From Promethearchaeia archaeon (lineage in GTDB: Archaea; Asgardarchaeota; Lokiarchaeia; Sigyniarchaeales; SOKP01): a stretch of DNA of 64,000 bases. The notes beneath the pieces are model-generated. The model was not told where the DNA came from, ran no database searches, and was given only the letters and a program-made list of their open reading frames with translations. Below, piece by piece: positions 42,493-52,595 of this stretch; the stretch's first letter is position 1; each line of letters opens with the position of its first letter. A program made the position numbers and the translations under genes. The stretch covers positions 27,628 to 91,627 of the forward strand of contig JAHQWK010000026.1 in the NCBI GenBank assembly GCA_029856145.1. The letters are read 5' to 3'.

Positions 42493-44222
42493 CTTCTTTC
42501 TCGAACAATTGGAAACATTTTATTAAAAAACAGAGTACCAAATATGATGCTTACAATATTTGTAATCCCATAAAATATTGCAATAAGAGTTAATTGCTGG
42601 TAAATAAAGAACATAAGGATAAAAGATAAGAGCCAAAAACTAATGATATATTGGATGCAAACTATTAATGTCCATTTAAAAATTCTCTTCTGTGGATTAA
42701 TATCACCAATTACATAACGCTTTCCAAATTTATTAAAAAAGTAAATTTTTAATTCATAGGTTAAAATAAGTAGGAACCACACAAAGGGAGTAGCTATTAA
42801 GGAAGCAAAAAAGAAAATAGGAAATTTTGGAGTTAAAAAATACATAAAAGAAGGAGAAAATAGAGCTATAGTCTGTAATGTTATCATTAGTATTAGTTTT
42901 GCTTTAACCCTATCTCGAGGTATTATTGGCAGTGCTGCTAATACAGCTTCTCCTGAAACGTCAATATTAGATATCCCATATACTAGCATACTAGAGATTA
43001 TAGGGAAAAAGAATAATATACCTAAACAATAGAATATAGTATCTCTTACTATCCAGATTGGAGTAGAACCAATCCCGACATTATATGAGAATATGAAAAT
43101 ACATGATAGTATTATAGGCATAACTAATGATAGAAAGACTTTAATATCATGTGAAGCTACAGAAAGATCTTTACGTAAAAATGCACTTACAGAAGTACGA
43201 GTTTTTATTTTAACTTGAATTTCATCTTTTACATATATTTGTTGAGTATTTATTGAACTTGAGTTTGTGATTTTAGAAAGTACTTTTGATGTTTTCATGT
43301 GGATTGTATAAGTTATTAGAAGAAAAAGTCCTAATCCAACAAATGTACTAGTCCACAGGTTAAAAGAAATTTGAGAAGGAGTAATTACTAAAGATAATAT
43401 ATAACTGGGGTTAAATGGATAAGGAAGAGTACTAAGGATTACATTAGTTAATGAAGCGTGTTCATAAAAACGAATAAATTCAAAAATATCACTTATAGAA
43501 CCTAATACCCACTGGATAATATATATACTACTAAGAATCACAGCGATATAACTAAATATATTGAGTAACCTAATCATAAGGGCTTTTTTTGAATTAGTTC
43601 TATTAGAATATAAAACTCTGTGGAGTCTTTCTCCTAATAAAATAAGTAGATCGAAAGAAAACACAATATTTACAACTGAGATACCGAGGCTAACAATGAA
43701 AACCAATATGTTTTGTGTTTGAATTAACAATGTAATTGGAAATCCAAATACAATAAATATAATAGGAATATCAAAAGTTCGAAAAATTGTTAAATAAGCT
43801 AATTTCTTTAATCTATCTCTTGAGATAGGCAGAGTTTCAAACCACCTAAAAATCAGTCCTGACATTACCATACTAGATTCCAATATTCCCATAAGAAAAA
43901 AATTAAAAAACTGCAAAACAAAATACAATCCAAAAAATATAATACCCGTTAATGTAGTATTCTCCATTGAAAGTGGATACAAATTAAGACTTTGAATGAT
44001 TTCTAAATAAGTTAAAATCAGAAGTATTGGTAAAATCCCAAAAATTACAGAATAGAGTAATTTAGTTGCAATAACTTTGACTTTAAAAGTTCTCCGTCTT
44101 TTTTTATATCTTTCTAAAAATAATGATTGATATGAGCCTTTAGCTTGAAGTAATGATTCTAAGAGAAGCTCTCGATTAGCATATTTTGCAATAGTATAGA
44201 GACTTAAACTTTTTTCTGTCAT
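42489..44222 (-). CDS. Polytopic membrane protein, ABC-2 permease-like
   Basis: 577 residues with 12 or more hydrophobic segments, a cytosolic N-terminus (YTIAKYANRELLLESLLQAK) and a long central loop near residues 315-345 containing SSINTQQIYVKDEIQVKIKT. The segment ISNIDVSGEAVLAALPIIPR between membrane helices is like that of ABC-2 type export permeases, where it lies in the cytosol. No ABC ATPase gene is adjacent, so the ATPase would have to be elsewhere. The start ATG at 44222 gives MTEKSLSLYTIAKY. Confidence 0.6.
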   Translation of the reverse strand: MTEKSLSLYTIAKYANRELLLESLLQAKGSYQSLFLERYKKRRRTFKVKVIATKLLYSVIFGILPILLILTYLEIIQSLNLYPLSMENTTLTGIIFFGLYFVLQFFNFFLMGILESSMVMSGLIFRWFETLPISRDRLKKLAYLTIFRTFDIPIIFIVFGFPITLLIQTQNILVFIVSLGISVVNIVFSFDLLILLGERLHRVLYSNRTNSKKALMIRLLNIFSYIAVILSSIYIIQWVLGSISDIFEFIRFYEHASLTNVILSTLPYPFNPSYILSLVITPSQISFNLWTSTFVGLGLFLLITYTIHMKTSKVLSKITNSSSINTQQIYVKDEIQVKIKTRTSVSAFLRKDLSVASHDIKVFLSLVMPIILSCIFIFSYNVGIGSTPIWIVRDTIFYCLGILFFFPIISSMLVYGISNIDVSGEAVLAALPIIPRDRVKAKLILMITLQTIALFSPSFMYFLTPKFPIFFFASLIATPFVWFLLILTYELKIYFFNKFGKRYVIGDINPQKRIFKWTLIVCIQYIISFWLLSFILMFFIYQQLTLIAIFYGITNIVSIIFGTLFFNKMFPIVRERR

Positions 44223-44595
44223 TTAATTCTTTTTTATTTATTTCAATTTCTACTTAGAACTCTCAGTATTTCTTATAGTACTTTAATGATAGCATATTTA
44301 TTATAATATTATTGTTTAAGATATACAACAAGTTAGCATTATTTTTAAATGGAATATCTGAGTTCAATATATATCTTTAATATCTATGGGAATTTAGCTC
44401 TTTTTATGAATATCTCAGCTAAAAATTATTTGCATTCTTTTAGAGTAAAATCTCATACCTTTGATGATTAGTAAAATTAAAAATGTTAGTGAATAAATTA
44501 AAATCATTATCTATAAAAGATTTTAAATCTAAGATTGGTAACACATTAAAATAGCTACAAAAAAATGTAAAAGATAAGTGTTAAATAGAAAATTA
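44223..44595. other. Gene-free stretch between permease and histidine kinase genes
   Basis: About 373 bp, strongly AT-rich. It contains the upstream region of the permease gene and the downstream region of the kinase gene. The longest frames have fewer than 25 codons and no conserved pattern. No hairpin or repeat stands out. Confidence 0.4.
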
Positions 44596-45978
44596 TCAAA
44601 AACTTATATTTTCTTCATATTTAAATATTTCTTCATCATTAGGAATTAATATAACAAAATCACTACCTTTTGAGTAATCATCTGAGACTCTATTCTCTAC
44701 CCAAATTTGTCCATCATAGCTATCTATTATGCTTTTTACAAGAGATAACCCCAATCCCATACCACTAACACTTCTTATTTCATTATAGGCTCTTTCGAAT
44801 ATTTTTTCTTTCCTGATATTATCAATTCCAACTCCATTATCGATAAATTCTAGTTTTAAAAAACATTTTCCATTTTGCAACACACTTGAAGTTTTAATAA
44901 TAATTTCTATTACGGAATTTTCATTATATTTCACAGCATTAGTTAGGATGTTTACAAAAATATCATTTAAGAGCTCATTTGCTCGCACATATAATTTATC
45001 ATTAATTAAATCCATCTGAAGATTAATATTTTTTGCAGGATAAGATTTCTTTAATGTTCTTACAGATTTCTTCAATATTCTTATAAGTTCAATTCTTTGA
45101 ATAGATTTTTTAATCTCCTCAAGTTTAGATAGTTTACGTACATTAGAAATTAATTTAGAACCTATTATTACTTGATTTTTAATTATTGATAAAAATTCTG
45201 TTATCTTCATCTCAGAATTTGGTTTATTCAAGTAAAGATTACTCAATTCTGTTGATGATAAAATATTTTGTAGGATATTATTAAAATCATGAGCAAATAG
45301 ATCCTTATAAAATTCAGCTCGATTAAAAGCATCCTTAAAATCATTTTCAATTTTCTTAAGTTCTGTAATATCTTTGATATATTCAATGATACTCCTAACA
45401 TTATTATTTTCATCCATTAAGGGAAAAGTAGATACATAAATCCAACCTTTTATATCATTTTCTGATGGGTAGGGTACAATTTCTGTATGCATTTTACCTG
45501 TGTTGATAGTTTTAATGCTTGGACACCAAGGACATTTAGATATTCTTTTTTGATAAACAGAATAACATTTTTTGCCTATCAAAGGACTATCTAACTCATA
45601 CATTTTCTCCATCCAATGATTTGCCTGAATAATATTTAAATCGAGATCGAGAATACTTATTCCATCTTGAATACTATCGAAAATATTGTTGATGAATTTA
45701 TTTTTTTCTTCTAATTCATCGATTAATTTATTTCTATTTCGATAATAATAATGTGTAATTACACCAAAGAATAATAGGAAAGAACAAGCAATTGAACGCA
45801 TCCATAATTCATGAGGATCAATTGTAAAAAGATGTTCTAAAAATGTATCTTCAATCTCAAAAAGACTTGTATGCAATAATGCCTCAATTATCCAGAAAGA
45901 AATGCATAATAAAACGCCAATAAGAATGAAACTGTAAGAGAGGATAAATTTCTTTAGATGGTTAAAATTTAACGTCAT
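44596..45978 (-). CDS. Membrane-anchored PAS sensor histidine kinase
   Basis: 460 residues. Two membrane helices near the N-terminus (ILSYSFILIGVLLCISFWII and WMRSIACSFLLFFGVITHYY) are followed by a PAS domain (SIQDGISILDLDLNIIQANH) and a cysteine-rich segment with KISKCPWCPS. The H box holds FAHDFNNILQNILSS, the phospho-acceptor His. The ATPase part has N box NILTNAVKYNEN, G1 IDNGVGIDNI and GMGLGLSLVKSIID. It should phosphorylate a response regulator, none of which is adjacent. Archaeal kinases of this HDFNN type are common. Start ATG 45978. Confidence 0.9.
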   Translation of the reverse strand: MTLNFNHLKKFILSYSFILIGVLLCISFWIIEALLHTSLFEIEDTFLEHLFTIDPHELWMRSIACSFLLFFGVITHYYYRNRNKLIDELEEKNKFINNIFDSIQDGISILDLDLNIIQANHWMEKMYELDSPLIGKKCYSVYQKRISKCPWCPSIKTINTGKMHTEIVPYPSENDIKGWIYVSTFPLMDENNNVRSIIEYIKDITELKKIENDFKDAFNRAEFYKDLFAHDFNNILQNILSSTELSNLYLNKPNSEMKITEFLSIIKNQVIIGSKLISNVRKLSKLEEIKKSIQRIELIRILKKSVRTLKKSYPAKNINLQMDLINDKLYVRANELLNDIFVNILTNAVKYNENSVIEIIIKTSSVLQNGKCFLKLEFIDNGVGIDNIRKEKIFERAYNEIRSVSGMGLGLSLVKSIIDSYDGQIWVENRVSDDYSKGSDFVILIPNDEEIFKYEENISF

Positions 45979-46175
45979 TGCTTAAAATTCTACGTTAAGT
46001 AATTATTCCTATACGTTTATAATTATGAAAGATTTTTCTTTTAAACTTTGTTGTAAAAATAGGTTTTAAAAATTAAATCTCCAAGTTTAACCCCAAATAT
46101 TTGTTAATTTTAAAAATTTCATATTTATACTTATTTAACTTAGAATAAAAAATAAAAAGAAAAAATCAGAGCGAA

Positions 46176-47462
46176 TTATTTACGAATTGGTGGTTTTATT
46201 AAAAATGCTAAAACAATAGCTCCTATTGATAAATATGCCATTATAATAAATAGTACTAAGTAGCTCCCAAAAACTGTAACAAATAGATTTACACCAACAG
46301 CACCTATAAAGCCTGCAATCCCATAAGCAGTGAACACCATCCCATAATTAGGACCTATATTTTTCGAACCAAATAAATCCGCAGTAGCAGTTGGAAATAA
46401 ACTAAAATTACCCCCAAAACAGAAATAAATTGCACATGTTATTATCAAAAAATAAACCTCGTTAAAGTTTGTAGTAAAGTAAAGAAGCAATAGAATTGCT
46501 TGAGTTGAGAACATTATTAACATTGCTTTCTGGTATGTTATTAAATCAGCCATCTTACCCCATACAATTCTTCCTAGACCATTAAACAGTGCTGCTAAGC
46601 TTCCTATTAGTACAAAATCAGCGATCCCAATAACATATATGAAATTTTCGCTTACATCAACTGTTTTTGCGAAAGAAGCATATGAACCAATTACCATTAA
46701 CCCAGACATGGCACTTAAGATAAAAGTAGCCCAAAGCATCCAAAATTGAGGGAGTTTTATTGTTTGCTTTCGTTCAAATTCAAGTCCAGAAATTCCACTT
46801 TCCTCTGAGGGTGGTGGTGGAACCCAACCTTCTGGTGTCCAACCTTCAGGAGGATTACTTAATGTCATTGCGCCTCCAACTATAAGAACTAAATATATAA
46901 TTCCAAGTATAATAAACATTAGAGGTATGTTTGGGGATATTGTTGATACAAAATTAGGATGGTCAGTCTCCAGACCTGTTGGGTTTGCAAGTGCTTTTAT
47001 TACGTAATTGAATATAAAAGATCCTGCTCCAAATCCCGCTACGGCAATTCCATTTATGAATCCTTTTTTGTCTGGAAACCATTTACTTGCCGAAGCTATA
47101 GGACAGACATAACCAAACCCTATACCTGCTCCAAAGATGACACCATATGTAATTAGTAATCCAATAAATGTAGTCATAAATGCTGATATAATTACACCTC
47201 CACCCATTAAGATTCCTCCAAGGATAGCAATATTTCTTGGACCATATTTTTGTTGTAATTTTCCCGCAAAAACCATTGTAATAGCAAATGACAATAGTCC
47301 CATACCAAAGATATACACTGTTAATTCCCTGATCTCATTTAAATATGGACTGATAAAAATAGTAAGTGTTCCCCAAGAATATATTGTACCTAATGCCAGT
47401 TGGATCATAATAGCGCCAATGACAATAATCCAACGATTTCTAATTTTTTGTTCCTCAGACAT
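46176..47462 (-). CDS. MFS carrier of the oxalate/formate antiporter (OFA) family
   Basis: 428 residues with 12 membrane helices. NRWIIVIGAIMIQLALGTIY is the OFA family N-terminus (typical ALGTIYSWG), and RRIVWG-like GLGRIVWGKMADLITYQKAM in the central loop is the motif A repeat. PPEGWTPEGWVPPPP forms a proline-rich cytosolic loop, also seen in this family. OFA carriers exchange small organic acids such as oxalate, formate or lactate. Start ATG 47462. Confidence 0.88.
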   Translation of the reverse strand: MSEEQKIRNRWIIVIGAIMIQLALGTIYSWGTLTIFISPYLNEIRELTVYIFGMGLLSFAITMVFAGKLQQKYGPRNIAILGGILMGGGVIISAFMTTFIGLLITYGVIFGAGIGFGYVCPIASASKWFPDKKGFINGIAVAGFGAGSFIFNYVIKALANPTGLETDHPNFVSTISPNIPLMFIILGIIYLVLIVGGAMTLSNPPEGWTPEGWVPPPPSEESGISGLEFERKQTIKLPQFWMLWATFILSAMSGLMVIGSYASFAKTVDVSENFIYVIGIADFVLIGSLAALFNGLGRIVWGKMADLITYQKAMLIMFSTQAILLLLYFTTNFNEVYFLIITCAIYFCFGGNFSLFPTATADLFGSKNIGPNYGMVFTAYGIAGFIGAVGVNLFVTVFGSYLVLFIIMAYLSIGAIVLAFLIKPPIRK

Positions 47463-47665
47463 TTTTCATTTCACTATGATAATTATATAAGTTTTAAAAT
47501 TTTTTGATGGATAAAAACATTCTTTTAATATTTTAAAAATCGTTAAGCAAAGCTTCTTATCGGATTTATACAAAAACGTGAATTTTTTGAGGTTTTTATA
47601 AAAAAATTAATTAACATATTGTATATTAACAAGTTTTATATCAAAAGGATATTCGTGAATTTCAT

Positions 47666-48679
47666 ATGAGATTTATATCTGGCTTAAAGAATTTATCAAG
47701 AAAGACACTTTTATTAATCATATTAGTTCTTTTTCTCATTTCTTGGTTTTTGTTTGTAATTGGGTTCGATCTTTTTTCAAATATTGAATTTAGCAGGTAC
47801 TTTTTATATTTTCTCGGAATATTAGCAGGATTTACATTAATTTTATTTATAATATCATTTATAAAACCCATTGATAAAATGGGTATAGTTATTATAATTA
47901 TAGCAGCAATTTTGACGTTACCTGTTATGTGGCTTTTTAGCTGGATTATAAATTTCTTTTATATTTTCTGTTTTCTTGCAAATGCAGCTGTAACTGCTTT
48001 TTTTGCCTATAAATTTGGAATGGATACTTCAATAACGGTTGACGATTATTTGTATAAAAAAAAGCGCTCTAGAATATTCACACGGATAATAGAATTCTTG
48101 ATCTTTTTATTTCTCTGTTGGCTGTTTATTTCAATAACTATTCGATTTTTCAGAGAGTATCCTATTATAGGGGGTGATAATTTTGCTAGAGTTTTTGTTA
48201 ATCTCTTTTGGGTGGATCTAGTCTTAATAATTATAGTATTACTGAAATTGATCTTTACAAAAAAATTAGCAGCTTATATTACATTTTTCGAGGTCATAAT
48301 TTTCTTTTACGTTCTTTATCTTGTAATTGATCTTTGGTTAGAATTCATCCTTCTTGATAGTGCGGGATATGATATTTTGTCATTTTCTATTGATTTGCTT
48401 TTATTCATATATGTTATCGGGTCAATCTATGACAGAGTTGATTATATAAACGAAAAACTTAAAATATTTAGAGCAGATACAATAGCATTATTTGTCATCT
48501 TAATGAAACTAATAGTTCAGATTACCAGCATTATACAAGAATTATATTTACCCTATATCCCTGCAATAATACTTCAACAAATAATATTTCAGGTACTAGT
48601 GTTATGGTTTTTCTTTATTATCTTTACTATTATAATCGGGATATACACTATTTTTAAACATAAAGAAGGTAGTTCCTAA
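47666..48679 (+). CDS. Polytopic membrane protein of unknown family
   Basis: 337 residues with about ten hydrophobic helices, starting MRFISGLKNLSRKTLLLIIL. Two charged cytosolic loops appear (KFGMDTSITVDDYLYKKKRS and IYDRVDYINEKLKIFRAD). No transporter or enzyme motif recognised. It is followed after 95 bp by a single-helix peptide on the same strand. Confidence 0.65.
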   Translation: MRFISGLKNLSRKTLLLIILVLFLISWFLFVIGFDLFSNIEFSRYFLYFLGILAGFTLILFIISFIKPIDKMGIVIIIIAAILTLPVMWLFSWIINFFYIFCFLANAAVTAFFAYKFGMDTSITVDDYLYKKKRSRIFTRIIEFLIFLFLCWLFISITIRFFREYPIIGGDNFARVFVNLFWVDLVLIIIVLLKLIFTKKLAAYITFFEVIIFFYVLYLVIDLWLEFILLDSAGYDILSFSIDLLLFIYVIGSIYDRVDYINEKLKIFRADTIALFVILMKLIVQITSIIQELYLPYIPAIILQQIIFQVLVLWFFFIIFTIIIGIYTIFKHKEGSS

Positions 48680-48774
48680 AGCAAAGATCGTTGAATTTTC
48701 ACTCAGTTAATATTTTTAGGAAATAATTCCTAATAACATATAATATGAATTAAATTGATTTAGAAATCAAAATT

Positions 48775-48894
48775 ATGAGAAAAGATATTAAGAAATTACT
48801 AATTATTATTTTCAGTATAATCGGCTTAGCGGCAATAATTACTGTTGTTACTTTAGTTTTTATCAATGCTGGAACTAATGGTGGTGGAGGATGA
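48775..48894 (+). CDS. Single-helix membrane peptide with Gly4 C-terminus (39 aa)
   Basis: ATG at 48775, stop TGA 48892-48894. MRKDIKKLLIIIFSIIGLAA is a basic start followed by one hydrophobic helix to about residue 30, then NAGTNGGGG. The positive-inside pattern is clear. The four-glycine end is unusual. It may be a membrane subunit or regulator of the adjacent 10-helix protein. Coding is likely but not certain. Confidence 0.45.
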   Translation: MRKDIKKLLIIIFSIIGLAAIITVVTLVFINAGTNGGGG

Positions 48895-49138
48895 GGTTGT
48901 GTGATAATTAACTTTCAAATATTCGATTCTACGATAAATCGTTTAATAAATCCTATTTTCGAGCAATTACAGAATTTTGCAATATTTTCAATATAATAAT
49001 CCGAATGAAATGATTCTTGTTAATAAATGTGAGTAGCAAGTTGATCCGTCTAGCAAAGGCTTCGGAAAAAAGAACAAAAATGAGTTATTATAAAAGATAA
49101 TATAAAATTTTATTATTTAGATTAATTTAGGGGTACTT

Positions 49139-49291
49139 ATGCTTAAAGCAATATTATCAGTAAATGAGAAAAAGATTCCATTGAAAGATTTTATGCAAGA
49201 GATGCTAACGAACATTATCTTAGGTTATATAAAATCAACAAAAGGGACTCCTGAACATATAGAAAAGATTACAATTGAAATTAATTTATAA
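49139..49291 (+). CDS. Small hypothetical protein (50 aa)
   Basis: ATG at 49139, stop TAA 49289-49291. The product MLKAILSVNEKKIPLKDFMQ continues EMLTNIILGYIKSTKGTPEH and ends KITIEINL. Soluble and probably alpha/beta. No family. A purine-rich TTAGGGG precedes the ATG by 5 bases, in support of translation. Confidence 0.5.
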   Translation: MLKAILSVNEKKIPLKDFMQEMLTNIILGYIKSTKGTPEHIEKITIEINL

Positions 49292-49392
49292 TTCTTCCTT
49301 TTTTTCTGTGATTTAAAAGATTCTAAGATATTTTTTAAAAATTTATATTCCTTCTTAATTTTAATTAATTATCAATTCTACTACAAAGAATA

Positions 49393-50277
49393 ATGAAATT
49401 AGAACCAGAATGTATTGGTTGTCTCTTTAATCAAATGTTAAAGGCATTTAGATTACTCCAGCCAAACTATTCCCGAGAAATTATTATTAAAGCTCAGAAA
49501 GAACTCATGGAATATCTTATGAATTTCGATATAACTCAAAACGCAGCTCCCATCCTTGGAAAGGTAACATATAATATAATCTCAGATCTATTAAATAATG
49601 AAGATCCATATCATGATCTTAAAATTCAATATAATAGCCTAGTTCTGGAGTTTTTTGATGATATTATGAAAATAATTGAAGATGCAGAAGATCCTTTATC
49701 AAAAGCGATTTTGGCTTCAGCCCTTGGAAATACGATTGATTTTGCCAGCCAACACGAAATGGATGTTTTATCTGATCTAAAAAAATTTGCAATTGAAGAT
49801 TTAATTATAAATGATTATGTAGAATTTCAAAAATCGCTTGAAAATACAACACATTTGTTAATTATAGGAGATAATGCTGGAGAGATAGTTTTTGATAAAA
49901 TTTTGATTATAATTATTAAAAAGTATTACCCAGATTTAGAAATTGTTTATTCTGTGAGATCTAAACCCATTATCAATGATGCCACCCTTAAGGATGCCAG
50001 ATTCATTAATTTAACCGATTTAGTACAGGTTATTGAGTCAAATGATGCTCCTGGAATAATCTTATCTGAAACTACAGAAGATTTTAAAAACAACTTCCTT
50101 AAGAAGAATGGTGTGATTTTATCCAAAGGTCAAGGGAATTTTGAGAGTCTTTATGGTATGACAATTCCCCAAAAAGAAGTCTATTACTTATTAAAAGCAA
50201 AATGTAATTTAATGGAACGAATATTTGGGGTTAAACTTGGAGATTTAATTTTAAAAAAAAAAACTAAAGGATTTTAG
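49393..50277 (+). CDS. DUF89/ARMT1-like damage-control phosphatase
   Basis: 294 residues. MKLEPECIGCLFNQMLKAFR has the N-terminal CxxC of the archaeal DUF89 subgroup. THLLIIGDNAGEIVFDKIL is the metal-site signature with Asp-Asn, and DAPGIILSETTEDFK the distal segment. These metal-dependent phosphatases hydrolyse damaged or overflow sugar and cofactor phosphates. The CxxC may hold a metal. Start ATG 49393. It converges on and overlaps by 4 bp the end of the longin-like gene on the other strand. Confidence 0.85.
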   Translation: MKLEPECIGCLFNQMLKAFRLLQPNYSREIIIKAQKELMEYLMNFDITQNAAPILGKVTYNIISDLLNNEDPYHDLKIQYNSLVLEFFDDIMKIIEDAEDPLSKAILASALGNTIDFASQHEMDVLSDLKKFAIEDLIINDYVEFQKSLENTTHLLIIGDNAGEIVFDKILIIIIKKYYPDLEIVYSVRSKPIINDATLKDARFINLTDLVQVIESNDAPGIILSETTEDFKNNFLKKNGVILSKGQGNFESLYGMTIPQKEVYYLLKAKCNLMERIFGVKLGDLILKKKTKGF

Positions 50278-50762
50278 TTGGTTGATTTCGTTCTTAATTT
50301 TTTAATTGCATCAGTGAAAAACCCAAAATCTCCAATTTCGGATCCCTTTTGCGAATCTTTAATCCTATTAAAAAATTCTTCAATTTGTGTAAATAATATA
50401 TTTTTAAATGAAGTAAATTGACTAACTTCATTACAATCTTCATTAATTTCCCTACGATATAATGAATAGAACATATCTAATGATTTTTCTGCTTCTGCTC
50501 TTATGTCATGTTTAATGAACTCCTTATCAAGAATTGCTACAAAAATCAGATTGTATTTATATACTACAATCATTTCTACGTCAAGTCCTTTAATGTTAAT
50601 CTCTTCAATCTTCCCTAAGTTTTCTCCGAATAATCCTAATGCACCAACAAAAGAAGACAGTAATACTGGATTAATTTTCGTATCTAAAATAAGGTCAAGT
50701 AAATATTCACCTGACTCTTTACAAATAATTATCCCCTTTAGGAGCTTATAATCGTCAGTAAT
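50274..50762 (-). CDS. Longin/Roadblock-like protein with probable ATT start
   Basis: From ATG 50573 the product has 99 residues, but the frame is open for 63 more codons upstream and encodes a well-formed first half: LLKGIIICKESGEYLLDLIL, then NPVLLSSFVGALGLFGENLG and KIEEINIKGLDVEM. With MIVVYKYNLIFVAILDKEFI this gives a complete longin/Roadblock-type platform. No ATG, GTG or TTG exists in the extension. AGGGA lies 5 bases before an ATT codon at 50762, which would give 162 residues. Homologues typically begin close to LKGIIIC. Probably a GTPase-binding protein. Confidence 0.6.
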   Translation of the reverse strand: MTDDYKLLKGIIICKESGEYLLDLILDTKINPVLLSSFVGALGLFGENLGKIEEINIKGLDVEMIVVYKYNLIFVAILDKEFIKHDIRAEAEKSLDMFYSLYRREINEDCNEVSQFTSFKNILFTQIEEFFNRIKDSQKGSEIGDFGFFTDAIKKLRTKSTN

Positions 50763-50971
50763 AATTATCCCTGTTATTAATCTAATTAATACTCTAAGTA
50801 ACTAAAAATAATTTTGTTTAATATAATCATCTAATTTATAATTTTAATAATAGGATATATTATCTGGACAATAGGGTTACAATCCGATTATCAAGTTTAT
50901 ACTGCTTCATTGATTCGTGACGGTGACACATACAACAAATAATTTTATTATTAAGAGAAAAAAGTATATTA

Positions 50972-51823
50972 TTATTTTTCTAAAATATTTCTAATTTTTT
51001 TAACAGTTTCTTTAAATGCTTTAGTTGATTTACTTTCTGGGTACTTTATAATAAACGGTAATCCTTGGTCCCCTTGTTGACTAACTTCAGTTTCAAAAGG
51101 TATTTTCCCTAATAATGGAATATTAAAATCTATAGTAGCTTTCTCCACTCCACCAGGAGGGTATAAATCTACATATTCTCCACAATGAGGGCAATTAAAG
51201 CCGCTCATATTCTCAATTATTCCAAGGACGTTTCTCTCCATTACTATTGCCATTTTTATTGTTTTCCTTGCATCCATTAAAGCAACTTCTTGAGGAGTAG
51301 ATACGATCACCACATTTTCATCTGGTATTAATTGTAAAATATCCAGAGTTTCATCAGAAGTACCAGGCGGTAAATCACAGATTAAATAATCAAGTTCTCC
51401 CCACTCTGCATCTCCTAAAAATTGTCTCACAGCACTCATCTTCATTGGTCCTCTCCAAATCACTGGCTCGTCTGGTGTAAGAGTTAAAAATGCCATACTC
51501 ATAACCTTTAATTTTAATGGTCCATCAATAGGATAAAATCTTTTAGCTTCAGAATCAACTCTTGGTTTCAATTCTGGGTTAATTCCGAGCATTTTTATAA
51601 CATTCGGTCCTGTAATATCTACGTCTAGAATTCCAACTCTCAATCCTACACTAGCTAAACTCATGGCAAGGTTAATTGCAATAGTGGTTTTTCCTACTCC
51701 ACCCTTCCCCGAAATTACTACGATTTTGTGTTTAATCTTTTCCATATTTTTTTTAATGTTCTTTTCTCTCTCGTCTATCATCATTTCTTTCAAATCAATA
51801 TCTGGAATCTCTTTTTCTGACAT
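50972..51823 (-). CDS. Mrp/NBP35 family Fe-S cluster carrier ATPase
   Basis: 283 residues. The deviant Walker A GKGGVGKT is at residues 39-46, PVIWRGPMKMSAVRQFLGDA and YLICDLPPGTSDE (Walker B and switch) follow, and the cluster-bridging CxxC is in GFNCPHCGEY near residue 209. Dimers of this family hold a bridging 4Fe-4S cluster at the CxxC and hand it to apo-proteins. The neighbourhood (ferredoxin and the molybdopterin/Fe-S enzyme genes fwd, on the opposite strand 260 bp away) fits a maturation role. Start ATG 51823. Confidence 0.92.
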   Translation of the reverse strand: MSEKEIPDIDLKEMMIDEREKNIKKNMEKIKHKIVVISGKGGVGKTTIAINLAMSLASVGLRVGILDVDITGPNVIKMLGINPELKPRVDSEAKRFYPIDGPLKLKVMSMAFLTLTPDEPVIWRGPMKMSAVRQFLGDAEWGELDYLICDLPPGTSDETLDILQLIPDENVVIVSTPQEVALMDARKTIKMAIVMERNVLGIIENMSGFNCPHCGEYVDLYPPGGVEKATIDFNIPLLGKIPFETEVSQQGDQGLPFIIKYPESKSTKAFKETVKKIRNILEK

Positions 51824-52082
51824 ATTTTTTAATCACTTCAATTTTTATGATTATATCTTTATCGTTTTAATATTTAATTAATGGAAAAAAGAAGTTGTTT
51901 TAACATTTTCTTTAATAAATTATGAAATTTTCTGAATTTTCGGTTATAATTTTAAGTCTTATTATAAGTCTTTTATAATAAATAAACTAAAGAAATTAAT
52001 AAATCTCAAAATATTATTCTTTACTGGAAAACGTAGAAAAATTAAATCATCAAGGTGTTTTTGAATTCCAGTAAGTAACTTT

Positions 52083-52550
52083 ATGGAACTTTACAAATTT
52101 TTACCCAAGACTAATTGTAAAAAGTGTGGGAAGCCTACTTGTATGGCTTTTGCATTAGATTTGTTACAGGGAAAAGTAAAAGTTGATGATTGTACCCCAC
52201 TTTTAGAGCTTAAATATAAAAAGGATTACGATAACTTAAAGGAGTTATTAGGAGCTGATGAGGGTAAGGAAAAAGAGCTCAGAATAGACGTAGATACTGA
52301 TTTATGTGATGGGTGTGGTATTTGTGTTACAGTATGCCCTGTAAATGCTAGGTATTGTCCTCCAACCTTAAGCGGAAAAGCACCAGATTATCCACCTGAA
52401 AAACATCAATTATTTCAAATTAAAGGTGGAAAATGTGAATTATTAGCTATAAAATATTGTCGAAGAATAGAAGCACAAGGGCGAGAAAGAGAATGTCGTG
52501 TCTGTGAGACATATTGTCCTCGTGATGCTGTTAAGATTGATTATGTATAA
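52083..52550 (+). CDS. Ferredoxin with ACS-gamma-like 4Fe-4S domain, fwd-linked
   Basis: 155 residues. The N-terminal TNCKKCGKPTCMAFALDLLQ plus a later VDDC is the 4Fe-4S domain also found in the CODH/ACS gamma subunit. The central CDGCGICVTVCPVNARYCPP is a ferredoxin cluster, and CRVCETYCPRDAVKI completes a second. It likely passes electrons to FwdB, the molybdopterin subunit, whose gene starts 45 bp downstream. It takes the place of FwdF/FwdG-type polyferredoxins. Start ATG 52083. Confidence 0.85.
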   Translation: MELYKFLPKTNCKKCGKPTCMAFALDLLQGKVKVDDCTPLLELKYKKDYDNLKELLGADEGKEKELRIDVDTDLCDGCGICVTVCPVNARYCPPTLSGKAPDYPPEKHQLFQIKGGKCELLAIKYCRRIEAQGRERECRVCETYCPRDAVKIDYV

Positions 52551-52595
52551 TTTTTAATTTTATTTTAGAATATATTTTTAAAAGTGTATAATATA

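Noticed and set aside
48900..49080. Possible C/D-box guide RNA around ATGAAATGATTC and TTGATCCGTCTAG
   Set aside because: C and D boxes do not match the consensus at the right spacing; no paired ends.
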